NCBI GenBank assembly: GCA_036702865.1
Contig: DATNQD010000081.1
Span: 186,001 to 250,000, forward strand
Source of the DNA: Trichocoleus sp.
GTDB lineage: Bacteria; Cyanobacteriota; Cyanobacteriia; Elainellales; Elainellaceae
Direction of reading: 5' to 3'
DNA length: 64,000 nucleotides
Shown here: positions 16,835 through 25,703 of the stretch, piece by piece
Layout of the letters: the number at the start of each line of letters is the position of its first letter
Numbering within the stretch: position 1 is the first letter of the stretch
Made by a program: the position numbers and the translations under genes
Notes under the pieces: model-generated
Told to the model about the DNA's origin: nothing
Database searches by the model: none
Seen by the model: the letters and a program-made list of their open reading frames with translations, nothing else

Positions 16835-17332
16835 ATGGGCAAGGTTCTGGTATTGAACGCCTCCTACGAACCACTCAACATTACGAGTTGGAGGCGAGCG
16901 GTCGTCTTGCTAATTAAGGGGAAAGCGGAGCAGGTTGAACACAATGGCAAGGTTGTGTACTCCGAAATGCCGCTGCCAACAGTCATCCGGTTGCGTCACT
17001 ATGTCCGGGTTCCCTATAAGGAAATTCCTCTGACTCGTCGCAATATCCTGCATCGAGACGGGCATGCCTGTCAATACTGCGGTTACTCTGGCGACGAATT
17101 AACCCTCGATCACGTCATTCCTCGATCGCGGGGTGGCGGCGATTCTTGGGAAAACATGGTGACGGCTTGTGTTCGCTGCAATGTCAAAAAGGGCAATCGC
17201 ACACCCAAGGAAGCCAACATGCTTTTACGGACTCCGCCCCATAAGCCATATAGCGGTCTTTACTTCGAGGTGACAAAACATGTGAAAAGTGGCTTGCACA
17301 AAGAATGGCAAAAATATGTGATTGGGACGTGA
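16835..17332 (+). CDS. HNH endonuclease-domain protein
   Basis: A 165-residue protein. The N-terminal half (VLVLNASYEPLNITSWRRAV) is the conserved opening of a widespread bacterial HNH family. The HNH beta-beta-alpha metal fold spans about residues 75-120: zinc-type cysteine pairs C79/C82 (CQYC) and C112/C115 (CVRC), the catalytic DH at 92-93 in LDHVIPRSRGG, and an Asn in SWENMV. Such stand-alone HNH proteins are nearly universal in cyanobacteria and of unknown target. A strong terminator follows immediately. It is not next to a methylase or a phage gene, so it is probably not a restriction or mobile-element nuclease. Confidence 0.85.
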   Translation: MGKVLVLNASYEPLNITSWRRAVVLLIKGKAEQVEHNGKVVYSEMPLPTVIRLRHYVRVPYKEIPLTRRNILHRDGHACQYCGYSGDELTLDHVIPRSRGGGDSWENMVTACVRCNVKKGNRTPKEANMLLRTPPHKPYSGLYFEVTKHVKSGLHKEWQKYVIGT

Positions 17333-17365
17333 ACCCCTGGTGATGATTGGCTGCCGGGGGTTTTT
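17332..17365 (+). terminator. rho-independent terminator after the HNH gene
   Basis: AACCCCTGG (17332-17340) pairs with CCGGGGGTT (17354-17362) across a 13-base loop, followed by a run of T. It abuts the HNH stop codon. Confidence 0.8.
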
Positions 17366-17599
17366 GATCTGCGATCGAACGAGGCGTGAATGATACGTTG
17401 GCTGGACCAGGGTGCTTTGAGACAGCCTGTCGATCGGGTTGTCCTTGTCCATCAAAAGGCGGAATCTTTCCCAGTAAGATGTCGGTTGCTCATTTTTTTG
17501 TAAAGATCGAAGAACGTGTCTATATTGATTCCCTCTGTAAGCAACCCTGATCCGGCATCGCCGCGATGAGGCAAGCCGAACTCCCTTATCCCTTGCAAT

Positions 17600-18901
17600 A
17601 TGCAACTGAATTCAGTCAAATCTCACGATAGTTCACTGTTGGTGCCGGATGACGCCTCAATTAGTTCTGACCTAGAAATTCCTGAGTCTGACGTCGTTAA
17701 GCCGACCGAACCGCTGCATGAAGCCGTCCGAGAGAATCCCCCAGCTCGGACAATCCCTCAGGGTGCATTGATTCCACAGGGCTGGCGATTGACTGAACAG
17801 CGGGTCGAAGCCCTCCGGCGGGTTTTGGAAAAACACCAGGGCGATCGACATCTGGTGATCCTGCAAGACTTTCCTGATCCTGACGCGCTTTCTGGAGCCT
17901 GGGCATATCGCCTCATTGCCCAACAATTTGACATCTACTGTGACATTGTTTATGCGGGGGCATTAAGCCATCAAGAGAATATCGCGTTGGTACGCTTGAC
18001 AGGTCTGCCAGCACAGCGCTGGGCAAGTCCAACCCTCCGAGAGAAGGATTTGTCGGTTTACCAGGGATGTGTCTTCATTGATAATCAGGGCACGACAACC
18101 CAGCTATTGCCTTTTGTTTATCAGTCCACCCTGCCTCTGGTCGCAGTGATCGACCATCACACCTCGCAAGGGGAGATGAAAGCCGAGTTTGTCGATATCC
18201 GTCCGCAAACCCGCGCCACTGCAACCATCTTTACGCAGTATCTACAGGCAGGGCTGCTGAAGCTTGATGGCAGCAATAGTGAGCATGTCAAATGTGCGAC
18301 TGCCCTGATGCATGGGATTCGCTCAGATACCAACCGTCTAATGCAGGCTCAGGAGGAGGATTTCCTCGCTGCCGGGTTCCTTAGCCGCTTTTATGACACT
18401 CAGCTGCTAAACTCTGTCCTGCAAGCTTCTCGATCGAAGCGAGTGATGGATGTGATCGAACGATCGCTCCGCAACCGAGTGCTGCAAAACAACTTCTCGA
18501 TTGCAGGCGTTGGCTATCTGCGCTACGACGATCGAGACGCAATTCCGCAAGCCGCTGATTTCCTTGTCACTGAGGAGAATGTGCATACAGCGGTCGTTTA
18601 TGGCATCGTTCATGATGAAGATGAAGATCTAGAAGTTGTGGTCGGCTCACTTCGCACGAATAAGATCACGCTTGATCCCGACGAGTTCATTAAAGAAGCC
18701 TTTGGACAAGATGCCCAAGGACGCTTCTTTGGAGGCGGTCGATCGATGGCAGGAGGTTTCGAGATCCCGATGGGCTTCCTTTCCGGATTTAATGAAAGCG
18801 CTGAGTATACGCGCATTAAATGGGAAGTCTTTGATGCTCAAATCAAGCAAAAACTGTTCCGACTCGTGAACCCCGAAAATGGGGTCATTCGGACGGTTTA
18901 A
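17600..18901 (+). CDS. DHH/DHHA1-family phosphoesterase
   Basis: A 433-residue protein. After a low-complexity N-terminal tail of about 60 residues comes a DHH domain: DFPDPDALSGA (DPDA at 93-96), FIDNQG near 160 and IDHHTS (DHH at 185-187). The C-terminal DHHA1 domain carries GRFFGGGRSMAGGFEIP. These are the metal and substrate motifs of the NrnA/exopolyphosphatase-type DHH superfamily, which hydrolyse nano-RNA, pAp or cyclic dinucleotides. Which substrate applies cannot be told from sequence. No CBS or GGDEF domain is attached, so it is not a GdpP-type enzyme. It stands alone on the plus strand. Confidence 0.85.
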   Translation: MQLNSVKSHDSSLLVPDDASISSDLEIPESDVVKPTEPLHEAVRENPPARTIPQGALIPQGWRLTEQRVEALRRVLEKHQGDRHLVILQDFPDPDALSGAWAYRLIAQQFDIYCDIVYAGALSHQENIALVRLTGLPAQRWASPTLREKDLSVYQGCVFIDNQGTTTQLLPFVYQSTLPLVAVIDHHTSQGEMKAEFVDIRPQTRATATIFTQYLQAGLLKLDGSNSEHVKCATALMHGIRSDTNRLMQAQEEDFLAAGFLSRFYDTQLLNSVLQASRSKRVMDVIERSLRNRVLQNNFSIAGVGYLRYDDRDAIPQAADFLVTEENVHTAVVYGIVHDEDEDLEVVVGSLRTNKITLDPDEFIKEAFGQDAQGRFFGGGRSMAGGFEIPMGFLSGFNESAEYTRIKWEVFDAQIKQKLFRLVNPENGVIRTV

Positions 18902-18970
18902 GGTAATAACGGCGAGTCGGTAATGGGTTATGGTAATTCTTCAATGACCAACCCCGTTACCGATTTCCAA

Positions 18971-20200
18971 TTACTTCATCTCCTCCACCTGAGATTCCCC
19001 ATCTGCTCCAATCCAAATAATTTGCTGGATTCGGCGCTTCTGAGCATAGTGGCGAGTTTCTGCTGCTGTTCGATCGCCCAGTTCCACCTCAACTCGGACT
19101 AAGCGATCGGTGGCGCGAAGCTGTTTAGCCTGGGTAAAGGCAGCGGCATAAGCTTCAGGAGTGGTTGCAACGACTAAGCAATCAATTGCTGGTGTTTGGG
19201 CGGGGAGCTGTTCGGTTGTTAGCAAAACTTGATGTAAGTCTTCGATGTTGAGACAAAAGCCAATCCCAGGACAAGTATCGCCTTCAGGATGATACAGCCT
19301 TAATAGCTGGTCATAACGTCCGCCTTGTCCTAGTACTCTTCTTCCAGCAGCAGAGCCACTGACAACCTCAAACACAATGCCCGTGTAGTAGTCAAAAGTT
19401 TGAATGAGACTCAAGTCAAGAATGATAGACAGCCGATTGCTATCTTCCTGGTTTTGGCTGGCTTGCAGCAGTTCCAGCAAAGACTTGAGATTATTGACCG
19501 TCTCACGTTGGGCTGGCTCCAGGTCAAGGCTTGATACTTGCTGGAGCACATCCGCAGGTTTGCCTCGCAGGTCTAGCAGGGTAAGTGCCCGCTGGCGCAG
19601 TTCATTTGAGAGGGGAAGGGTTTCTAGCCCCATGCGATCGAGCGTGGCAATGGCTTCTCGTACCTGATTGCGAATTGCATCCGGAAAGGCAGAGAGCAGC
19701 GATCGGGTCAGTCCGGCATCACCCAAAATTAGGTGGCAGTCTTGCAACTGGATGTTTTTGAGGCAATCTGTCAGCAGCAGCAGGATTTCTGCGTCCGCCG
19801 CTACCCCACCTGCCCCTAGAAGCTCGACTCCTGCCTGATAAAACTCTTGCTGTCGGTTGTGGCTGCCCTGTTCGGCCCGACGAAAGACATTGGCATTGTA
19901 ATAAAGCCGCTGTGGATAAGGAACGCCCGCCATACGCGTGACGGCAGCTCTGGCGATTGAGGCAGTCAATTCAGGACGCAGCCCCAACAGTTCCCCTTCT
20001 AAATCCTGAAGCTGAATTACGGTCGCTGGTTCTACAGCACCACCTGCCATCAGGGTTTCTAGTCGCTCTAAGGTAGAAGTGATGATGCGATGGTAGCCCC
20101 ACCGATGGAAAACGTCCTGAATATGCTCTTCAATCCAGCGCTTTTGGGCAACATCCAGGGGAAATAAATCCCTGGCTCCAACAGGGGGTTGATAAACCAT
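18971..20200 (-). CDS. hisZ: ATP phosphoribosyltransferase regulatory subunit HisZ
   Basis: A 409-residue HisRS-like protein that activates the short-form ATP phosphoribosyltransferase (HisG) at the first step of histidine synthesis. It keeps the class II synthetase fold: GARDLFPLDVAQKRWIEEHI at the N-terminus, LRPELTASIARA (motif 2-like) and LGQGGRYDQLL. It lacks the C-terminal anticodon-binding domain typical of true HisRS. Its ATG overlaps the stop codon of the upstream J-domain gene (TAATG), so the two are probably translationally coupled. HisG is not in this window. Confidence 0.88.
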   Translation of the reverse strand: MVYQPPVGARDLFPLDVAQKRWIEEHIQDVFHRWGYHRIITSTLERLETLMAGGAVEPATVIQLQDLEGELLGLRPELTASIARAAVTRMAGVPYPQRLYYNANVFRRAEQGSHNRQQEFYQAGVELLGAGGVAADAEILLLLTDCLKNIQLQDCHLILGDAGLTRSLLSAFPDAIRNQVREAIATLDRMGLETLPLSNELRQRALTLLDLRGKPADVLQQVSSLDLEPAQRETVNNLKSLLELLQASQNQEDSNRLSIILDLSLIQTFDYYTGIVFEVVSGSAAGRRVLGQGGRYDQLLRLYHPEGDTCPGIGFCLNIEDLHQVLLTTEQLPAQTPAIDCLVVATTPEAYAAAFTQAKQLRATDRLVRVEVELGDRTAAETRHYAQKRRIQQIIWIGADGESQVEEMK

Positions 20201-21174
20201 TACTTTTTCTTTCCGCCAAACAGCCCAAACAGTCCACCGCTACCGCCCTGAGCATTCGGCTTCCCTTTCTTCGGGTCGGGCTTTTTCCCTTTTGCCTCTG
20301 GCTTACCGGACGCGGCTGCTTTGCTGTTCGGAGACTCCAGTTTTCGTTTACCTTCCAAGGCTACCGCATCTTGGGGGTTTAACTCCAACGCCTTATTGAA
20401 GTGAATCTTTGCCATGGTTGGCTGGCTAAGCTTGAAATAGACTATCCCTAAACGGCTGTGACAGGTACTATTTGTGGGGTCAAGTTTGAGCGCATCGCGA
20501 AGCTCAAGCAGAGTCTTAGCGTAATCCTTTTTATTCTCAAATTCCTGAGCGCGACGAAGGTATGCCTCAATCAGCGCTGCATGGGAAGGGGCAGCCGTTA
20601 CTGGGGGTTGAGCAGTGGACTGGGCAGTGGGCTGAGATTTGGCAGCGTTGCTCCCAGTAGGCGTTGTTTTTGGAGTTTGAATCGGCGCTTCGCCTTTTTT
20701 CTCCTTCCGCATCAAATAGACGAGATTGAGTTCGCTGATTTGCCCAATCACGTCCAGCGTTTGGTCAAGCTGCTGGTATTGGCGATCGGTCAATTCTTTT
20801 AGTGCAGCCCGATAGCTGCTGTCTGGATCACTCGCGGAAGCAAGCCGTCGAGCCGCGTCTGCCGTTAGCACGACTGTTTCTTGCTGTCGGAGTGCCTGTT
20901 GCCCTTTCAAGCGCAGTAAAACCGTATATTCGTTATGGTTTTTCTCTTGCGACAGCTTTTCATAGGCAGGGTTGACCAGCTTTGACAAAAGCTCAGATGC
21001 TTTTTGGCGCTCGGCTTCATTCTCCGAGGTACTGCTGTCTGGGTGCAGCCGACGCGCAATGGTGAGATATCGCTTCCGAATTTCTTTTACATCTGCGTCA
21101 ATGGGAATGCCCAGAACGGCATGATAGTCAATGAAATCTAGCGTAAATAGCCCTTGTTCAATCTTGAAAGCCAT
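20200..21174 (-). CDS. J-domain protein with TPR repeats
   Basis: A 324-residue protein. Residues 12-78 are a J domain (DYHAVLGIPIDADVKEIRKR, HPD at 44-46) that stimulates DnaK ATPase. A Thr/Pro/Gln-rich linker follows. Residues about 190-285 contain TPR units (YLRRAQEFENKKDYAKTLLE and CHSRLGIVYFKLSQPTMAKI). The tail is Lys/Gly-rich and ends GGLFGLFGGKKK. The frame extends to GTG 21264, but ATG 21174 starts just before the J domain and is preferred. It probably presents clients to DnaK through its TPRs; client identity is unknown. It precedes hisZ with a one-base overlap. Confidence 0.85.
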   Translation of the reverse strand: MAFKIEQGLFTLDFIDYHAVLGIPIDADVKEIRKRYLTIARRLHPDSSTSENEAERQKASELLSKLVNPAYEKLSQEKNHNEYTVLLRLKGQQALRQQETVVLTADAARRLASASDPDSSYRAALKELTDRQYQQLDQTLDVIGQISELNLVYLMRKEKKGEAPIQTPKTTPTGSNAAKSQPTAQSTAQPPVTAAPSHAALIEAYLRRAQEFENKKDYAKTLLELRDALKLDPTNSTCHSRLGIVYFKLSQPTMAKIHFNKALELNPQDAVALEGKRKLESPNSKAAASGKPEAKGKKPDPKKGKPNAQGGSGGLFGLFGGKKK

Positions 21175-21285
21175 GCTGCTTATCCCACGCCCTACCTTGA
21201 CTCTTAGGGTTCCCTTTAGTGTACTTTGCTTAACTGGCAATCTGGTATTTTTTGACTGACCCACCTGCTCAGAGGCAGCGAGTAA

Positions 21286-22107
21286 CTAAATTCTGTATTT
21301 TGCTAGCGGCTTAACCTGGAGCAATTCTTGACTGAGTGCTTGATGAATCTGCCCATTCGTTGCCAGAATCCGCCCCGATCGAATGTCAAATGAACTCTGA
21401 TCATAGGCGGTGACCAATCCCCCCGCTTCCCGCACGATCGCCACGCCTGCTGCCATATCCCAGGGAGATAATCCTCGCTCCCAGAAGCCATCTAGTCTGC
21501 CGCAAGCCACATAAGCCAGATCGATCGCGGCAGCTCCCCCTCGACGAACACCTTGAGTCAGATGGGTCAAATGACAGAACTCAGCGTAGTTATTATCAGG
21601 TGTTTCATGACGATCGTAGGCAAATCCAGTGACTAAAATGCTTTGGCGCAGATCGGGAGTTTGGGAGACGTGAATTGGACGGCGGTTACAGGTTGCTCCT
21701 AGCCCACTCGCTGCCCGAAATAGCTCTTCTCGTACTGGATCAAAAATGACGCCAACCTGCGGCACGCCTTCAATCAGCAGCCCGATCGAGCAGGCATAGA
21801 AGGGATATTGGTGAGCATAGTTGGTTGTGCCATCTAATGGATCGATCGCCCAGAGATAGGGATTTGTCGCTTCTCCAAGCTGCCCAGACTCCTCAGCCAG
21901 GATGGCGTGATCAGGCAAATGTCGCTGCATTACTGCTAGAATCGCCGCTTCTGCTGCCTGGTCTGCCTCTGTGACTAAATCACCCGGTCGTCCTTTTTCC
22001 TGAATGTGCTCTAGCTTTCCAGCAAATTGCTGCAAAATGGCTCCGCCTGCAAGGGCGGCTTCAGTCGCAATCTCTAAGAAAATTTGCAGTTGGGCGATCG
22101 AGGGCAT
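21286..22107 (-). CDS. inositol-phosphate phosphatase family protein
   Basis: A 273-residue member of the lithium-sensitive metal-dependent phosphatase family (IMPase/SuhB/HisN-like). Metal-binding motifs are present in order: ILAEESG, WAIDPLDGTTNY and SPWDMAAGVAIVREAGG near the C-terminus. The frame continues to 22212, but the extra N-terminal residues come from a purine-rich stretch; ATG 22107 gives the normal start. Activity could be myo-inositol-1-phosphate, histidinol-phosphate or PAP hydrolysis. Histidinol phosphatase is possible because hisZ lies downstream on the same strand, but this is only inference. Confidence 0.85.
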   Translation of the reverse strand: MPSIAQLQIFLEIATEAALAGGAILQQFAGKLEHIQEKGRPGDLVTEADQAAEAAILAVMQRHLPDHAILAEESGQLGEATNPYLWAIDPLDGTTNYAHQYPFYACSIGLLIEGVPQVGVIFDPVREELFRAASGLGATCNRRPIHVSQTPDLRQSILVTGFAYDRHETPDNNYAEFCHLTHLTQGVRRGGAAAIDLAYVACGRLDGFWERGLSPWDMAAGVAIVREAGGLVTAYDQSSFDIRSGRILATNGQIHQALSQELLQVKPLAKYRI

Positions 22108-22218
22108 GGAGCGTAAGGGGGGAAGGGACGCAGAGAAAGATAAGCGCGGAGAGAAAATTGGTTCTACAACAACCGAGACCAATGAAAAGGAAGACCAATG
22201 AGAAAATGGCACAGTTCG

Positions 22219-22587
22219 CTATTCTTCATCTAGCGGTAAGCCGCGTCGGACTTTGCCTTTACCAAAATAGCGACCAAACTGCAGCTCGTACACTTCGTCT
22301 TCGTCTTGGGTTTCAACTTCGAGGTCAGAGCGGGGATAGCTAACACAGAGTAGCGCGTAGCCGCTTTCGCGTAGTTTGGGGGAAAGCCCCATTGCCTCAG
22401 GTTGATAAACCTCACCAGAGCGGACGCGAACTGCACAACTGGTACAAGCTCCGTTACGGCAGGAGAAAGGAAGCTCTACTCCCTGTGCTTCTGCGCTCAT
22501 CAGAATATATCGATCTTCTGGTACTTCGATAGTGTGATGAGTATTGGTCTGCCGATGATGAATCCGAATAGTGTAAAGGCGAGACAT
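22219..22587 (-). CDS. plant-type 2Fe-2S ferredoxin with C-terminal extension (FdC2-like)
   Basis: A 122-residue ferredoxin. The cluster ligands are C43, C48, C51 (SCRNGACTSC) and C81 (LLCVSYPRSD). Unlike photosynthetic PetF it has a C-terminal extension after the cluster domain (ELQFGRYFGKGKVRRG, then LPLDEE), which matches the FdC2 group of cyanobacteria and chloroplasts. FdC2 proteins are thought to have a distinct electron-transfer role from PetF. ATG 22587 is used. It is the first gene of a minus-strand block with the inositol phosphatase, J-domain and hisZ genes; the gap to the phosphatase is about 110 bases, so co-transcription is uncertain. Confidence 0.85.
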   Translation of the reverse strand: MSRLYTIRIHHRQTNTHHTIEVPEDRYILMSAEAQGVELPFSCRNGACTSCAVRVRSGEVYQPEAMGLSPKLRESGYALLCVSYPRSDLEVETQDEDEVYELQFGRYFGKGKVRRGLPLDEE

Positions 22588-22768
22588 GAATTAACTTTCC
22601 TCAGAGTCCTTTGCAGCAGGACGATCGCAATAAATCTACTCAAGAGCCTATGATAGAGGGTAGGATAGACACTTGCTTGAAGAAATTTTGTGATAGACGT
22701 TCAAAAGTCGCAGAACTTCTGATAAGATATATTTCCTGTGACCCACAAAGTAACAAGGTCAATTCCCT

Positions 22769-22853
22769 GGAGAGATGGCCGAGCGGTTGAAGGCGCAGCA
22801 CTGGAAATGCTGTTTAGGGCAACTTAACGAGGGTTCGAATCCCTCTCTCTCCG
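22769..22853 (+). tRNA. tRNA-Ser(GGA)
   Basis: An 85-base gene. Acceptor stem GGAGAGA/TCTCTCC with discriminator G. The anticodon arm CAGCA-CTGGAAA-TGCTG gives anticodon GGA (reads UCC/UCU serine codons). A long variable arm and GGTTCGAATCC T-loop are present. CCA is not encoded. Confidence 0.95.
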
Positions 22854-23209
22854 TCCAAAAATCAGGAATAAACGAGTAAACACTGAGCTTTTTTGTAAGC
22901 TCTTTTTTCGTTGGAACTTTAAAGAATAATTTGATACTTTTCAAGCAGTTCAAACCGCTTGTCAAATCGTCTATTTCGAGCGATTAAGAAATTCTGCTCT
23001 CTCGCTCCTCAAGATTGACAGATGAACAATTAGATTTACTAGTAGAAATAACTTAGACAACTTGCATCAGGGAGAGATCTTTTATTGAAGAACCTGCCCT
23101 TAGTAAAACTGCATTAGAACCATACTCTGATTCAACTCATTCAACCGATGAATGATTCCGGTCTTGATGTTCAATAAAGTGTTTCTCTAGCATTCTTGTT
23201 AAGAAGCAG
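22854..23209. other. intergenic region after tRNA-Ser
   Basis: 356 bases. The first 55 bases contain the tRNA terminator. The rest is AT-rich with no recognised gene or motif. Confidence 0.5.
22885..22908 (+). terminator. rho-independent terminator after tRNA-Ser(GGA)
   Basis: GAGCTT (22885-22890) pairs with AAGCTC (22897-22902) across a 6-base loop, followed by six T. It lies 32 bases past the tRNA. Confidence 0.8.
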
Positions 23210-23506
23210 TTAAGAAGCAATATTGTGAGCAGAAACAGAAACACTCAAAGTTAATTCTTTAATACAACCTTCTGGTAATGCAAAAACCGGGGAAGGTGTA
23301 TTTTCTAACTCTAGAGACTGCTGCAAAGCAAGAATCTCCGTCGCTGTTGGTGACGCTGTAGAAAATGGCGGGATCGCTAAGCTACAGGCTTGCCACTGCC
23401 CTTGTACTGGAACGCTCAACTGCTGACAGTGCCCTCCACGTCTTCCTTCCACCCTATAGAATTGACAGTGACGGCAGGAAGAAACGAGCTTTGGCAAAGT
23501 TCCCAT
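23210..23506 (-). CDS. small four-cysteine protein of unknown function
   Basis: A 98-residue protein with a strongly patterned first half: CRHCQFYRVEGRRGGHCQQL (C11, C14, C27), then VPVQGQWQACSLAIPPF (C41). Four cysteines with CxxC-x12-C-x13-C spacing suggest a zinc or Fe-S site. The second half is poorly patterned. I recall similar CRHC...GRRGGHCQQL proteins as conserved hypotheticals in cyanobacteria, but no function is known to me. It is a single-gene unit between long intergenic regions. Confidence 0.7.
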   Translation of the reverse strand: MGTLPKLVSSCRHCQFYRVEGRRGGHCQQLSVPVQGQWQACSLAIPPFSTASPTATEILALQQSLELENTPSPVFALPEGCIKELTLSVSVSAHNIAS

Positions 23507-23939
23507 AGATTTCAGGAATTTTGGTAGGTATCTTCGTCCAATTTTGATGTAGGTTGAGAAAACATTTTTAGATATAAAAAAACGTTGAATCTATGCTCTA
23601 TATGGATTCTGGCGATCCCAAAGAAGAAAAGTATATTTAGATTGTCTTTAGACTTCTATCAAAAGAAGTGAAATTCATGAGTAATTTAAGTCATTGCTAA
23701 GTAATTCAGTAACTTTACTGATTCCTTCTTAAACACAGTGGGGATCAAGCGATAACTAAAGCGAAGTGCTTATCAATTTGTGATTTTACTTTGAAGAAAT
23801 TGCACTTGCTGTACTAAAAATTAGTAGAAACAGCATTGCGGACTCTTATTTACGCCTTGTCCTTTAAGCACTAAATTATTCTTCAGTTGTTTACTAAGCA
23901 TTCAACGAATCGATCGCCATTCCCTCAATCATAAAAATT
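23507..23939. other. intergenic region
   Basis: 433 AT-rich bases between divergent genes (four-Cys protein and DUF1824). Promoters for both must lie here; none was clear. No gene or repeat recognised. Confidence 0.5.
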
Positions 23940-24359
23940 ATGGAAACTTCCAGTATGTCCGCTCTCACATTGGCGGAAGCCCATCAACTTCTGAAGCAGT
24001 TTGACTGCGTGACGCCAGCCGATCGCCCCCTTCTCCCTCACCGTGATCGACTCAAACAAGCCCTCCTTGTTGTTGTGGAGCAGTCAGACTATCAGATGTT
24101 GGGCATCTGTGCTGAAACGATCGCCGCCGGAAAAGCTGCCCTGGAAACCTATACGCAGGCTTTGGGATATCAGCTTGATTCAGAGCTAACGCCGATCGAG
24201 GGAGCCGTTTACATCAAGTTCAACACTAAGACGAATTCATGCTATGCCAGTTCCTATGAAGGAGAGTATCGCGGCGTCTTAGTTTCCTGTCAGTCTGCCT
24301 ACGAAACGGGACTGAATGAAATGTATGGACATCTACCGCTCGATCTCTTCGCGGATTAG
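23940..24359 (+). CDS. DUF1824 family protein
   Basis: A 139-residue protein that matches the DUF1824 pattern as I remember it: LTLAEAHQLLKQFDC at the N-terminus, DYQMLGICAETIAAGKAALE in the middle and EGAVYIKFNTKTNSCYASSY then EYRGVLVSCQSAYETGLNEM at the C-terminus. The family is confined mainly to cyanobacteria and plastids and has no assigned function. A second ATG lies at codon 6 (MSALT). The next gene (DinB) starts 37 bases after its stop on the same strand, so the two may be co-transcribed. Confidence 0.75.
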   Translation: METSSMSALTLAEAHQLLKQFDCVTPADRPLLPHRDRLKQALLVVVEQSDYQMLGICAETIAAGKAALETYTQALGYQLDSELTPIEGAVYIKFNTKTNSCYASSYEGEYRGVLVSCQSAYETGLNEMYGHLPLDLFAD

Positions 24360-24396
24360 CGGTCTGTAAACTCGATTGAAGTATCTTCTGCAATGA

Positions 24397-24912
24397 ATGA
24401 TGACGAATAGCCCCGATCGCCGCCAATATATTTTGCTGGCAGAATACAACCAGTGGATGAATCAGAAGCTCTATGCTGTTTGCGCGGAGATTCCCGATGA
24501 AAAACGCAAGGAAGACTTAGGAGCGTTCTTCAAATCAATTCACGGTACATTGAATCACCTGCTGTTTGGCGATCGGGTTTGGTTAGGTCGGTTCACCGGA
24601 CAGCCTTTTGCTGCCAACGTTGGGCAAGAACTTTATGCTGATTTTGCTGAACTGCGCCAGGAGCGAGTACAGACTGATCAACAAATCTACGACTGGGCAA
24701 CCCAACTGTCCTTAGATTGGCTGAACCAACCCTTTGAGTACACCAGCAATATCGATCGCAAAACGCGGATTTTGCCCAACTGGGTTTTGGTAACGCATTT
24801 GTTTAACCACCAAACCCATCACCGGGGACAACTCACAACGCTGCTGAGCCAACTGGGGCATGATCTGGGCGTTACAGATATCCCCTGGATGCCAAGCTTC
24901 AGCCCACAGTAG
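24397..24912 (+). CDS. DinB/YfiT-like four-helix metalloprotein
   Basis: A 171-residue DinB-family protein. The fold's three metal-ligand histidines are visible: H49 in SIHGTLNHLLFGDRVWL, and H138 and H142 in LFNHQTHHRGQ. The W-L-x-R motif after the first His is also typical. DinB-like proteins include thiol transferases (for example bacillithiol or mycothiol S-transferases) and uncharacterised damage-inducible proteins; the substrate here is unknown. It follows DUF1824 on the same strand and converges with the ABC-2 permease gene. Confidence 0.85.
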   Translation: MMTNSPDRRQYILLAEYNQWMNQKLYAVCAEIPDEKRKEDLGAFFKSIHGTLNHLLFGDRVWLGRFTGQPFAANVGQELYADFAELRQERVQTDQQIYDWATQLSLDWLNQPFEYTSNIDRKTRILPNWVLVTHLFNHQTHHRGQLTTLLSQLGHDLGVTDIPWMPSFSPQ

Positions 24913-24929
24913 GGAAAATTTACTTTGAG

Positions 24930-25703
24930 CTAATAACCGCCTAACCTGCCCCGACGCTTCGTTTCCCGCTCCGCCCAACCGAACAAAGTCATGCCGACTG
25001 TAAAATAAGCAGCTCCGTTCAACAAGGCGATCAACAGCCCGACCCAATCGAGCGTTTGACCCTGTGCCATGATTAATCGCAGTAAAGATGCACCTGGAGC
25101 CATGGGAATGAGATAGCCTGCAACCCGTAGTGCTCCTGTCCAGGTTTCGATCGGCACTGTAAAAAGAAACAGTAGCCCAAACTGGAAAATGCTGAGCAGC
25201 TGCTGAACCTGTTTGAGCAGGAGGGCGAGCGAACCCATGGCAAAGGCAATTCCATAGGCTCCGAGCAGTACCGCGAAGAGTGGCGCAATCAAGACGATCG
25301 GAAAGGCAAGGTTGCTGCCAGTGAGCAAAATAATTAGTCCGAGAATTGCCAGGTTGATTCCTAAATTTAAGAGGAGGCTAGCGGCAGCGCGAACGAGAAA
25401 TACTTTTGGGGCGCTGTAGGGCGAGAGAAACAATTGCTCCAGGGTTCCCGTCCGGGCTTCTTGTTGAAGTCCTCCGGCAATGTCTCCCATGATGAACAGC
25501 ATCAGCGTCCAGAGAACATAGCCGATAATGATGGAGTCTAGTCGATCGCCAAACTGAAATGCTGATCCAGCAATATACTTTGTACTGAGAAACAGCCCAT
25601 AGAAAATAATTGTTGTGCCAACCACACCACCAATCACCTCTGAGGAATAGCGAATGAGTTGGGTGAAGCTGCGTTTGAGTTCGGCAAAGAAGAGATTGAG
25701 CAT
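24930..25703 (-). CDS. ABC-2 type transporter permease
   Basis: A 257-residue membrane protein with six helices in the ABC-2 layout. The characteristic segment after helix 2 is GGLQQEARTGTLEQLFLSPY (E-x-x-x-G-T-L-E-x-L-x-x-x-P), the usual coupling motif of this family. ATG 25703 begins MLNLFFAELKRSFTQLIRY, a typical ABC-2 start; the longer frame to 25781 is not supported. No ATP-binding subunit is adjacent, so its ATPase must be encoded elsewhere. Substrate unknown. Confidence 0.8.
   Translation of the reverse strand: MLNLFFAELKRSFTQLIRYSSEVIGGVVGTTIIFYGLFLSTKYIAGSAFQFGDRLDSIIIGYVLWTLMLFIMGDIAGGLQQEARTGTLEQLFLSPYSAPKVFLVRAAASLLLNLGINLAILGLIILLTGSNLAFPIVLIAPLFAVLLGAYGIAFAMGSLALLLKQVQQLLSIFQFGLLFLFTVPIETWTGALRVAGYLIPMAPGASLLRLIMAQGQTLDWVGLLIALLNGAAYFTVGMTLFGWAERETKRRGRLGGY

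Noticed and set aside
16835-17332. HNH gene as part of a restriction-modification or homing system
   Set aside because: No methyltransferase, integrase or intron boundary is adjacent, and this HNH family is a common stand-alone chromosomal gene.
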